Shown here: piece by piece, positions 1 through 7,855 of the stretch
Layout: each line of letters starts with the position of its first letter
Numbering within the stretch: position 1 is the first letter of the stretch
DNA from: an uncultured Clostridia bacterium
Lineage (GTDB): Bacteria; Bacillota; Clostridia; Oscillospirales; Ruminococcaceae
Assembly: GCA_945947715.1 (NCBI GenBank)
Contig: CAMEYZ010000001.1
Span: 1 to 46,923, forward strand
Length of the DNA: 46,923 nucleotides
Reading direction: 5' to 3'
Notes under the pieces: generated by a model
The model's input: only the letters and a program-made list of their open reading frames with translations
Told to the model about the DNA's origin: nothing
Databases searched by the model: none
Program-made: the position numbers and the translations under genes

Positions 1-666
1 CCCTTTATACTCACTTCAATATACGGCACCGCCGGAGCTGTTCTTATCGGAGTGCCCATAGGCTTTCTGACTGCGGTCTATCTTTCAAAGCTTGCTCGAA
101 AGGGAGTCAAGGCTGTTGTGGGACAGGCGGTGAGTCTTCTGGCAGGCATACCCTCTGTTGTTTATGGTCTGGTGGGCATGCTGGTGCTGGTCCCCGGAGT
201 TATGAAGGTATTTGATCTTTCGGACGGTTCAGGATTGTTCGCGGCGATGATCGTCCTTGCGATAATGGTCCTGCCGAGCATCATCAAGGTATCCATGACA
301 GCTCTGGACGCCGTTCCCGAGGATTACGAGCAGGCCTCCCTTGCACTGGGAGCAACTCCCGTGGAGACCTACATGAGAGTATCCGTCCCAGCCGCAAAGA
401 GCGGTATCGCAGCTGCGGTAGTGCTGGGCGTAGGAAGAGCTATCGGCGAAACGATGGCGGTTATGATGGTATCAGGAAATGCACCGAATATGCCTTCGCT
501 GTTTGAGAGCGTGAGATTCCTCACCACTGCGGTGGCAAGTGAGATGTCCTATTCTTCGGGACTTCAAAGACAGGCACTGTTTTCCATTGCGCTGGTGCTG
601 TTCCTGTTTATCATGCTTATCAACGCGGCGCTGAACTTTTTCCTGAAAAGAGATGAGAAAGGATGA
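1..666 (+). CDS. pstC: Phosphate ABC transporter permease PstC (3' part)
   Basis: C-terminal part of one of the two inner-membrane permeases of the high-affinity phosphate importer PstSCAB. The frame is already open at base 1, so the start lies upstream of the window. About 221 residues are visible. They hold several hydrophobic segments and the cytoplasmic EAA-type loop near 'DYEQASLALGATPVETYMRV', which contacts the ATPase PstB. The stop TGA overlaps the pstA ATG by 4 bases (ATGA), so translation of the two is probably coupled. The order pstC-pstA-pstB-phoU is the standard one and makes the assignment secure. pstS would be expected just upstream, outside the window. Confidence 0.95.
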   Translation, partial: PFILTSIYGTAGAVLIGVPIGFLTAVYLSKLARKGVKAVVGQAVSLLAGIPSVVYGLVGMLVLVPGVMKVFDLSDGSGLFAAMIVLAIMVLPSIIKVSMTALDAVPEDYEQASLALGATPVETYMRVSVPAAKSGIAAAVVLGVGRAIGETMAVMMVSGNAPNMPSLFESVRFLTTAVASEMSYSSGLQRQALFSIALVLFLFIMLINAALNFFLKRDEKG

Positions 667-1577
667 ACGATATGGAAGGAAATACTCTTACTGCTGCGGC
701 GGAAAAGACCGAGCCTGTTCATAATACCCTTTCGCTGCGGAGAAAGGCCTATTCGGCTGCGGTAAAGGGGCTGATGCTCCTGTCGGCGGCGATAACCGTG
801 GGACTGGTGCTGTTTATGATAGCCTATGTCATGGTGAAGGGCGTGCCCAACATAACAGCGGAGCTGCTGACCACCTCCCCCAGCTATCTTAAAAACACCA
901 TAGGAATCCTCCCGGATATCCTAAATACAGTCTATATCGTCATCATAACGCTGGTGATAGTGCTTCCTCTGGGAGTGGGAGCGGCGGTCTATCTTACAGA
1001 ATACGCCTCAAACAAAAAGCTTGTGGACATCATCGAATACACGTCGGAGACCCTTTCGGGAATACCGTCTATTATCTATGGACTGGTGGGCATGCTGTTC
1101 TTCTGTCAGTTTTTAAACATGAAGACATCGCTCCTTGCGGGAGGACTTACCCTTGTTATCATGAATCTTCCCACGATAATGCGCACCACTCAGGAAAGCT
1201 TAAAGACAGTTCCTCAGAGCTACCGCGAGGGAGCCTTTGCTCTCGGAGCGGGAAAGTGGAGAGTTATCCGCACTGTAGTGCTTCCTGGAAGCATCGACGG
1301 AATAATCACAGGCTGTATCCTTGCAGTGGGACGTATCCTCGGAGAATCAGCAGCACTGCTGTTTACCGCAGGCTTTGCCCACACTCTCAACGGCTTCTTT
1401 AAGGGAATGACCTCTGCAGGCTCCACCCTTACTGTAGCTCTGTACGTTTATGCAAAGGAGCAGGGAGAATTTGGCGTAGCCTTTGCCATTGCGGCGATAC
1501 TGATAGTGCTGACTCTGATAATAAATCTGTCAGCTTCACTGGTTGGATATATATTTAAGAAGAGGAAAAACAGATAA
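663..1577 (+). CDS. pstA: Phosphate ABC transporter permease PstA
   Basis: Second permease subunit of PstSCAB, 304 residues. The N-terminal 35 residues are cytoplasmic and polar, followed by about six membrane segments beginning near residue 36. The EAA loop lies near 'SYREGAFALGAGKWRVIRTV', the contact point for PstB. The ATG overlaps the pstC stop by 4 bases and the stop TAA shares one base with the pstB ATG, so the genes form one transcript with coupled translation. Length is normal for the family. Confidence 0.96.
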   Translation: MNDMEGNTLTAAAEKTEPVHNTLSLRRKAYSAAVKGLMLLSAAITVGLVLFMIAYVMVKGVPNITAELLTTSPSYLKNTIGILPDILNTVYIVIITLVIVLPLGVGAAVYLTEYASNKKLVDIIEYTSETLSGIPSIIYGLVGMLFFCQFLNMKTSLLAGGLTLVIMNLPTIMRTTQESLKTVPQSYREGAFALGAGKWRVIRTVVLPGSIDGIITGCILAVGRILGESAALLFTAGFAHTLNGFFKGMTSAGSTLTVALYVYAKEQGEFGVAFAIAAILIVLTLIINLSASLVGYIFKKRKNR

Positions 1578-2332
1578 TGGATACAATCATTTCGTCAAAC
1601 AATCTGGAGCTGTGGTATGGAAATAACCGGGCTCTTAAGGGCATCAATATGGAGATACCCGAAAAAAGCATCACAGCGCTCATAGGCCCGTCGGGCTGCG
1701 GAAAGTCTACCTTTCTGAAAACTCTCAACCGAATGAACGACCTTGTCCGGGACGTAAAGATCACGGGAAAGATCATGTATAAAAACACCGACATTTACGC
1801 TTCCTCCACGGACGTGAATAATCTCAGGAGGGAAATAGGCATGGTATTCCAGAAGCCCAATCCCTTCCCCATGAGCATCTATGATAATGTGGCGTATGGT
1901 CCGAGGACCTATGGCATAAGAAACAGACTAAAGCTGGACGAGATAGTTGAAAAATCCCTTAAGGGCGCTGCTATCTGGGACGAGGTCAAGGACAGACTGA
2001 AAAAATCCGCTCTGGGACTTTCAGGCGGACAGCAGCAGAGACTCTGCATAGCAAGAGCCCTTGCAGCTGAGCCTGATGTGCTTCTCATGGACGAACCCAC
2101 CAGTGCTCTGGACCCTATTTCAACTTCTAAGATAGAAGAGCTTGCAATTGAGCTGAAAAAGAGTTATACTATAATCATGGTCACTCATAATATGCAGCAG
2201 GCTGTCAGAATTTCCGACAATACAGCATTCTTCCTTCTGGGAGATCTGGTGGAGTACGGCAATACTGAGAAGATATTCTCGTCGCCCGAGGATAAGCGTA
2301 CCGAGGATTACATAACGGGGAGGTTCGGATAA
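1577..2332 (+). CDS. pstB: Phosphate import ATP-binding protein PstB
   Basis: ATPase that powers phosphate import, 251 residues, complete. Walker A is GPSGCGKS (37-44), the Q-loop is in 'MVFQKPNPFPMS' (89-100), the ABC signature LSGGQ is at 148-152, Walker B LLMDEP at 169-174, and the switch His in 'MVTHNM' follows. The 'KPNPFPMSIYDNVAYG' stretch is characteristic of PstB within the ABC superfamily. One-base overlaps with pstA upstream and phoU downstream show it is in the middle of a tightly packed operon. Confidence 0.97.
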   Translation: MDTIISSNNLELWYGNNRALKGINMEIPEKSITALIGPSGCGKSTFLKTLNRMNDLVRDVKITGKIMYKNTDIYASSTDVNNLRREIGMVFQKPNPFPMSIYDNVAYGPRTYGIRNRLKLDEIVEKSLKGAAIWDEVKDRLKKSALGLSGGQQQRLCIARALAAEPDVLLMDEPTSALDPISTSKIEELAIELKKSYTIIMVTHNMQQAVRISDNTAFFLLGDLVEYGNTEKIFSSPEDKRTEDYITGRFG

Positions 2333-3006
2333 TGAGAAAAAGCTTCGACGAACAGCTTGCAGAACTGAACAACGAGCTCATAGAAATGGGCGCACTCTGC
2401 GAGGAGGCCATCGCTGCCGCTGCGAAAACTCTTTTGGAGGACGATAATAAGCTTGTCCAGTCTGTCATAAATATGGAGGACGAGATCGACCGCAGAGAGC
2501 ATATTATTGAAAATATGTGCTTCAAGCTGTTTTTAAAGCAGCAGCCTGTGGCAGGAGATCTGCGAAGGATATCCGCTGCTCTGAAAATGATAACCGATAT
2601 GGAGCGGATAGGCGATCAGGCTCTGGATATAACCGAAATGAGCGATTATATCAGAAACGCCGCATTTCCTGAGCATATCGACTTAGGCGAAATGGCAAGA
2701 GCTGCCGTAAAAATGGTCACTGACAGCGTAGATGCTTTTGTAAAGCGGGACGTTGAAATGTCAAAGGCTGTGATACAGTACGACGATGTCATGGATAAGC
2801 TTTTTCTCAGCGTAAAGCATGCCGTGACCGATATGATCTCCGCAGATCCGCAGACAGGAGAATATGCCGTTGATCTTATGATGACCGCGAAATATTTTGA
2901 ACGGATCGGTGACCATGCCGTAAATATCGCCGAATGGGTGGAATTTTCGGTGACCGGGATCCATAAAGGAGAAATGATCAATGATATGGTGCGTAGAGGA
3001 CGATGA
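2332..3006 (+). CDS. phoU: Phosphate signalling protein PhoU
   Basis: Cytoplasmic helical protein that links the Pst transporter to the phosphate two-component system and damps signalling and uptake when phosphate is plentiful. 224 residues, with two repeats of the PhoU three-helix unit; the metal-binding type E/DxxxD motifs are visible as 'MITDMERIGDQALDITE' in the first and 'MTAKYFERIGDHAVNIAEW' in the second. Its ATG overlaps the pstB stop by one base. Its last 26 bases overlap the start of the response-regulator gene in another frame. Confidence 0.96.
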   Translation: MRKSFDEQLAELNNELIEMGALCEEAIAAAAKTLLEDDNKLVQSVINMEDEIDRREHIIENMCFKLFLKQQPVAGDLRRISAALKMITDMERIGDQALDITEMSDYIRNAAFPEHIDLGEMARAAVKMVTDSVDAFVKRDVEMSKAVIQYDDVMDKLFLSVKHAVTDMISADPQTGEYAVDLMMTAKYFERIGDHAVNIAEWVEFSVTGIHKGEMINDMVRRGR

Positions 3007-3655
3007 AAGCATTCGTGAAATTGAGATCTATACATTAAAATCAACAGGCTTCGAGGCGGAGGGCTTCTGCGAGGGCAGAGAGCTTTTCGCCGCTTTGTCG
3101 TGCAGGAAGCCGGACCTGATACTGCTTGATATAATGCTGCCCGACATGGACGGTACGGAGATATTAAAGCGTCTTAGGGCAGACAGCAGGACCGAGGATA
3201 TCCCCGTAATAATGGCGACTGCTAAGGGAATGGAGTACGACAAGGTGAAAAGCCTTGACCTGGGCGCGGACGATTATCTTGTAAAGCCCTTCGGAATGAT
3301 GGAGATGACAGCAAGAGTAAAGGCTGTGCTTCGCCGCAGCGGAGGAAAGGCTTCGGAGTCAGGAGTGTTCCGTTCGGGAGACCTGGAGCTGGACGAAAAG
3401 CGTCATACCGTGACCCGCAGCGGACAGCCTGTGGAGCTCACATTAAAGGAATATGAGCTGCTGCGTACACTGATGAGCCATAAGGGGCTGGTATTCACAA
3501 GAGATCAGTTGCTTTCGGACATCTGGGGCTTCGACTATGACGGTGAGACCCGTACAGTAGATGTACATATCCGCACACTCCGGGCAAAGCTGGGAGAAAG
3601 CGGCGAGCAGATACAGACAGTCCGCGGAGTGGGCTACAAAATAGAAAACAGCTAA
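2981..3655 (+). CDS. phoP: PhoP/PhoB-like response regulator
   Basis: DNA-binding response regulator of the OmpR/PhoB class, 224 residues, expected to control the Pho regulon. The receiver domain (about 1-115) has the acidic pocket E6-D7-D8, phosphoacceptor D50 in 'LILLDIMLP', conserved T80 and K102. The winged-helix DNA-binding domain follows (about 128-222, ending 'VRGVGYKIE'). The start lies inside phoU with a 26-base overlap; AAAGGAG at 2965-2971 is the likely ribosome site. Position between phoU and a PhoR-like kinase, rather than sequence alone, assigns the phosphate role. Confidence 0.93.
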   Translation: MIWCVEDDESIREIEIYTLKSTGFEAEGFCEGRELFAALSCRKPDLILLDIMLPDMDGTEILKRLRADSRTEDIPVIMATAKGMEYDKVKSLDLGADDYLVKPFGMMEMTARVKAVLRRSGGKASESGVFRSGDLELDEKRHTVTRSGQPVELTLKEYELLRTLMSHKGLVFTRDQLLSDIWGFDYDGETRTVDVHIRTLRAKLGESGEQIQTVRGVGYKIENS

Positions 3656-3680
3656 CAAAAACAGTTAACTGAAAAGTGAG

Positions 3681-5360
3681 GTGTTCAGAAAGGTGAAGGG
3701 AAAAATATTCAGATCGGTAATGGCAGTAGCTATAGCAGTGTTTGCGGCTTCTGTTATTATAATTATGGGGGTACTTTATCAGTATTTCACGGCAGTGCAG
3801 AAAAACGACCTTTCCGAACAGCTGGAGCTTGCCTCTGCGGGTGTGGAATATGCGGGGGCAGATTATTTTTCGGAGCTGGATTTCGGAGCATATCGTCTGA
3901 CATGGGTGGATAGCGATGGAAACGTCCTGTTCGACTCTGTCGATACGGTGAGGGAGCCAGAAAATCATGGAGACCGTCCGGAGATAATCGAAGCTCTGGA
4001 CAGCGGCTACGGTGAAAGCACCAGATATTCAACCACTCTTTCCGAAAGGACGGTCTATGCTGCAAAGCGTCTTAAGGACGGAACTGTTCTGCGGATAAGC
4101 TCCGAGTATTATACTATGCTTACCATTTCTATAAGCATGCTTCGTCCCATACTTGTGGTGCTGATGATAGCGATGATAATTGCAGCACTGCTGGCAAATC
4201 GTCTGTCAAAGCATATCGTAAGGCCTCTGCTGGAGATAGACCCGGACAATCCCTCCGAAGGTGACTGCTATGAGGAGATAACTCCCATTCTGAAGCGGCT
4301 TGAAAGCCAGCACAGGAGGATAAACGAACAGCTTGATGAATTAAAACGTCGCAGGACCGAGTTCGAGACCATAACGGGATCCATGAACGAGGGACTTGTT
4401 CTTCTGAGCGGCAATGGAATTATCCTCAGTATTAATCCTGCAGCACAGAGGATATTCGGCACAGATGACAGTGCTGCGGGACGAAATTTTCTTGAAGTGG
4501 ATAGAAGCCGTGATATTTCCGAGACTGCCGAAAAGGCGGGAGAATGTGGTCATGGAGAAAGCATCATCGACCGTGGCGGCAGGAAGTATCAGCTTGATAT
4601 CACGAAGATAAACGGCGAAGAGGGTTCGGGACTTGTTATGCTGATATTCGACGTGACCGAAAGGATAACCGGAGAGCAGGAACGCCGGGAGTTCACAGCG
4701 AATGTGTCCCACGAGCTTAAAACGCCGCTGCAGAGCATTATGGGCAGCGCAGAGCTGCTGGAAAACGGCCTTGTGAAGCAGGCGGACGTCCCGAAATTTC
4801 TGGGGCGGATACGTTCCGAGTCAGCGCGGCTCGTTACTCTTATCGACGATATAATCCGTCTGTCGAGGCTGGAGGAGCAGCAGGAGCTTGTTCTTGAATC
4901 GGTAGAGCTCAAGTCCTGCGCTGCGGACAATATCAATATCCTGACCGATGCTGCCGAAAAGAAAAACGTATCTATGACGCTTTCGGGAGACGATGCGGTA
5001 ATATATTCCTCGGGCAGGCTTTGCAGCGAGATAATCTACAATCTGATTGACAATGCAATCAAATACAACAAAACAGGCGGTTCGGTGGATATCAGCGTCA
5101 GGGACTGCAGCGAATACGCAGAGCTGACCGTTTCCGATACGGGAATAGGTATCCCCGAAGAGGACCAGGGACGGATATTCGAGCGTTTCTACCGTGCAGA
5201 CAAGAGCCGCTCAAAGGAGCGGGGCGGCACGGGACTGGGATTATCCATAGTCAAGCACGCAGTGATGCGGCTGGGCGGCGAGGTCTCCGTTCGAAGCAAA
5301 CAGGACGTGGGTACTGTCATGACTGTTAAGCTTCCGAAAATAAAAATGGAAAAAATATGA
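3681..5360 (+). CDS. phoR: PhoR-like phosphate sensor histidine kinase
   Basis: Membrane sensor kinase partner of the preceding regulator, 559 residues from a GTG start. A second GTG at 3693 is also possible; GAGG at 3677-3680 is close to the first and rather far from the second. Order: membrane helix 11-33, extracytoplasmic domain to about 150, second helix 154-173, PAS domain about 228-330, HisKA with H344 in 'NVSHELKTPLQ', N-box N454-N458, G1 'DTGIGI' at 486-491, and G2 'GGTGLGLSIVKH' from 515. This is the normal PhoR architecture. It ends the phosphate operon before a hairpin element. Confidence 0.93.
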   Translation: MFRKVKGKIFRSVMAVAIAVFAASVIIIMGVLYQYFTAVQKNDLSEQLELASAGVEYAGADYFSELDFGAYRLTWVDSDGNVLFDSVDTVREPENHGDRPEIIEALDSGYGESTRYSTTLSERTVYAAKRLKDGTVLRISSEYYTMLTISISMLRPILVVLMIAMIIAALLANRLSKHIVRPLLEIDPDNPSEGDCYEEITPILKRLESQHRRINEQLDELKRRRTEFETITGSMNEGLVLLSGNGIILSINPAAQRIFGTDDSAAGRNFLEVDRSRDISETAEKAGECGHGESIIDRGGRKYQLDITKINGEEGSGLVMLIFDVTERITGEQERREFTANVSHELKTPLQSIMGSAELLENGLVKQADVPKFLGRIRSESARLVTLIDDIIRLSRLEEQQELVLESVELKSCAADNINILTDAAEKKNVSMTLSGDDAVIYSSGRLCSEIIYNLIDNAIKYNKTGGSVDISVRDCSEYAELTVSDTGIGIPEEDQGRIFERFYRADKSRSKERGGTGLGLSIVKHAVMRLGGEVSVRSKQDVGTVMTVKLPKIKMEKI

Positions 5361-5379
5361 TTTTATTGGCAAGCTTAAT

Positions 5380-5476
5380 TTAAGGAAGTGCTGATTAAAG
5401 GCACGGCCATCGTTTCCGACACTCGAAAATCCGTCACTGAGAGTGTCGAGAAACGATTTAATCAGCAGTTCCTTAA
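5380..5476. mobile_element. TTAA-bounded hairpin MITE-like element
   Basis: A 97-bp imperfect palindrome between phoR and ppk. The outer arms TTAAGGAAGTGCTGATTAAA (5380-5399) and TTTAATCAGCAGTTCCTTAA (5457-5476) pair with one mismatch. Inner arms at 5411-5424 and 5441-5455 pair with a one-base bulge around a short loop. It has no coding capacity. Both ends carry TTAAGG/CCTTAA, the same termini as the element at 11008-11187, so a common mobilisation mechanism with TTAA targets is likely. Transcribed, it would form a strong hairpin and could weaken read-through from phoR into ppk, but no T-tract follows. Confidence 0.75.
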
Positions 5477-5636
5477 GTGTCAGTGATAACAGTATTGTTG
5501 GAGAAGTGAAAATAATATCGGCGACTGTTACCTATAAGGACGGTACAAGAGGCGGTATCGCCGTTATTATCCCGTCGAAAAAATTTCCGAGGAACATAAT
5601 TTATGATAATAATGCAGAGAAATGGAGTGATATTAA
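5477..5636 (+). pseudogene. Possible coding remnant ahead of ppk
   Basis: Between the hairpin element and ppk there is an open frame that reads like protein ('SATVTYKDGTRGGIAVIIP', then 'FPRNIIYDNN'). Its only in-window start is a GTG inside the hairpin arm, and it runs on into the ppk start region in another frame. I do not recognise it. It may be the tail of a lost gene, or chance. Upstream of the element the same frame stays open only back to a stop near the end of phoR. Confidence 0.25.
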
Positions 5637-7724
5637 ATGGGCAAAGCAGCTGTCTGCAAAAAGCAGGTCTATATGAATAGAGAAATATCCTGGCTGAAAT
5701 TTAATGAAAGAGTTCTGGAGGAAGCAGAAAGCGACAAAAATCCTTTGTGTGAGAGGCTCTCCTTTGTGTCTATCTATCAGAGCAATCTTGATGAATTTTT
5801 CATGGTCCGTGTGGGCTCACTTATCGACCAGATGCTTCTTGACAGGAATATCCGTGAAAATAAGACCAATATGACAGCAGGAGAACAGCTTGATGCCGTG
5901 CTGAAAAGAGTTCATTCTCTCAATGAGCGCAAAGACCTTGTTTACGGCAAGCTTATGGGCAGACTTGAAGAGCATAACGTAAGAATAGTGGATTTCAGAA
6001 ACATTGACAAAAAGGAAAACGAACATCTTGAAGAGTATTTCAATTCGGAAATAGCACCCTTTCTGTCTCCTGTTATCGTCGGAGAAAGACAGCCCTTTCC
6101 GTTTCTGAAAAACAAGGATATTTATGCAGCGGCTGTTCTTGAAAAGAAAAGCGGAAAGAAAAAGATTGGAATAATTCCCTGCGGCAGCGGAGTTATCCCA
6201 AGACTTATCGAGGTGGGCAGGGGGAGCGGTACATATATCCTTTCCGAAGAGCTCATACTCCATTTTGTTCCGCAGGTTTTCAAGGAATATACCGTAAAAT
6301 CGAAATCACTTCTGCGTGTGACAAGAAATGCCGATATTGATGCGGATGCTCTTTACGATGAGGACCTTGATTACCGTGAATTTATGGAGGACATAATCAA
6401 ACAGAGGAAAAGGCTCTCTCCAGTACGCCTGGAGCTTTCCCGCGAGCTTGATGATGAGATAGTGAACAAGCTCTGCAAATATATGGATATCGAACGGAAG
6501 TATGTTTTCCGGAATATATCTCCCCTTGACCTTTCATTTGTGTTCGAGCTGCAGGACCGTCTCCGTCAGCAGTCTGAGCTATTCTATCCCAAGAGGATAC
6601 CCCAGAAATCGGCGCAGTTTTTCGATGGCATACCAGTTCTCGATCAGATAAAGGAAGGGGATAAATTCCTTGCCTATCCCTTTGACAGCATAAAGCCCTT
6701 TTTGAATATGCTCCACGAAGCTGCGTCAGACAAGGACGTAGTCTCAATTAAAATGACCTTGTACAGAGTAGCCAAAAACAGTGAGGTGGTAAACGCTCTT
6801 ATCGAAGCCGCCGAAAATGGCAAGGATGTGCTTGTGCTTGTTGAGCTTAAAGCAAGATTTGACGAGGAGAATAACATTGAATGGTCACGACGGCTGGAAG
6901 CAGCGGGCTGTACGGTGATATATGGTCTGAACGGCTTCAAGGTACATTCCAAGCTTTGTCTTATCACGAAAAATATCAACGGGAATCCCGAGTATTACAC
7001 TCAGATAGGTACGGGAAATTACAACGAAAAGACTGCCCGTATCTATACTGACCTATCTCTTATGACCGCAAACAGCATCATCGGACGGAACGCAAATGAT
7101 GTTTTCAATGCTCTCGCTTCCGATACCACGGTGAAAAGCTCCGAGGCTCTTCTTGTGGCGCCGAATTGTCTCCAGAACAGAGTCATTGAGATGATAGACC
7201 AGCAGATAAGTCTTGCCGAAAATGGCGAGGAAGCCTATATTGGCGTGAAGATAAATTCTCTCACCGACAAGATCATAATCGACGAGCTTATCAAGGCGTC
7301 AAAGGCAGGAGTGAAGATAGAGCTTGCCGTAAGAGGGATATGCTGTCTTATTCCGGGAGTGGAGGGCGAAACGGAAAATATTCGGGTAATAAGCGTTGTG
7401 GGACGTTTTCTTGAACACTCGAGAATTTACATTTTCGGCAGGGGAGAAGCTGCAAATATTTATATCGCATCAGCTGATTTTATGACGCGGAACACCCTCC
7501 GCAGAGTTGAAGTCGCAGCTCCTGTTTTCGATGAACGTATCAGAGAACAGATAGTTTATATGTTCAATAGTATAATGTCCGACAACATTCAGGCACGAGA
7601 AATGAACAGCGACGGAAATTATATCCGTGTGGAAAATGACAATGAAAAAATGAACAGCCAGGAGCATTTCTATGATATAGCATACGAGCAGGCACAGAAC
7701 GCGGCAGTGCTCAGCGGAAAATGA
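5637..7724 (+). CDS. ppk: Polyphosphate kinase 1
   Basis: Reversible synthesis of inorganic polyphosphate from ATP (EC 2.7.4.1), 695 residues, full family length. The N-terminal 'MNREISWLKFNERVLEEAE' is the PPK1 signature. The catalytic phospholipase-D-like half contains H437 in 'KVHSKLCLI', the residue phosphorylated during catalysis in this family, and the second conserved H594 in 'LEHSRIYIF'. GGAG at 5624-5627 sits 9 bases before the ATG. Location beside pst/phoU/phoPR fits storage of imported phosphate. Residues about 625-695 form a variable tail. A strong terminator follows. Confidence 0.96.
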   Translation: MGKAAVCKKQVYMNREISWLKFNERVLEEAESDKNPLCERLSFVSIYQSNLDEFFMVRVGSLIDQMLLDRNIRENKTNMTAGEQLDAVLKRVHSLNERKDLVYGKLMGRLEEHNVRIVDFRNIDKKENEHLEEYFNSEIAPFLSPVIVGERQPFPFLKNKDIYAAAVLEKKSGKKKIGIIPCGSGVIPRLIEVGRGSGTYILSEELILHFVPQVFKEYTVKSKSLLRVTRNADIDADALYDEDLDYREFMEDIIKQRKRLSPVRLELSRELDDEIVNKLCKYMDIERKYVFRNISPLDLSFVFELQDRLRQQSELFYPKRIPQKSAQFFDGIPVLDQIKEGDKFLAYPFDSIKPFLNMLHEAASDKDVVSIKMTLYRVAKNSEVVNALIEAAENGKDVLVLVELKARFDEENNIEWSRRLEAAGCTVIYGLNGFKVHSKLCLITKNINGNPEYYTQIGTGNYNEKTARIYTDLSLMTANSIIGRNANDVFNALASDTTVKSSEALLVAPNCLQNRVIEMIDQQISLAENGEEAYIGVKINSLTDKIIIDELIKASKAGVKIELAVRGICCLIPGVEGETENIRVISVVGRFLEHSRIYIFGRGEAANIYIASADFMTRNTLRRVEVAAPVFDERIREQIVYMFNSIMSDNIQAREMNSDGNYIRVENDNEKMNSQEHFYDIAYEQAQNAAVLSGK

Positions 7725-7808
7725 AAGGCAGAATACTGTGGACCTGGACATGGCGTCTCCCGAAATGCTTTGTGCGGACAGCAGAAACTGCATGCTTATT
7801 ATAGAATA

Positions 7809-7854
7809 AAAAAACGTGGTACTCTGTCGATACCGATAGAGTACCACGTTTTTT
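7809..7854. terminator. Bidirectional terminator between ppk and the VWA gene
   Basis: Stem AACGTGGTACTCT / AGAGTACCACGTT with flanking A and T runs (7809-7825 pairing with 7838-7854). It sits between the convergent 3' ends of ppk (7724) and the minus-strand VWA gene (7856), so it can end transcription from both sides. Confidence 0.9.
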
Positions 7855-7855
7855 C

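Noticed and set aside
1220..1426. Antisense ORFs within pst, phoR and ppk
   Set aside because: Short, without ribosome sites, and opposite strongly conserved genes.
5443..5676. 77-codon ORF ahead of ppk as an intact gene
   Set aside because: Its GTG start lies within the hairpin element and it overlaps the ppk start; kept only as a possible remnant.
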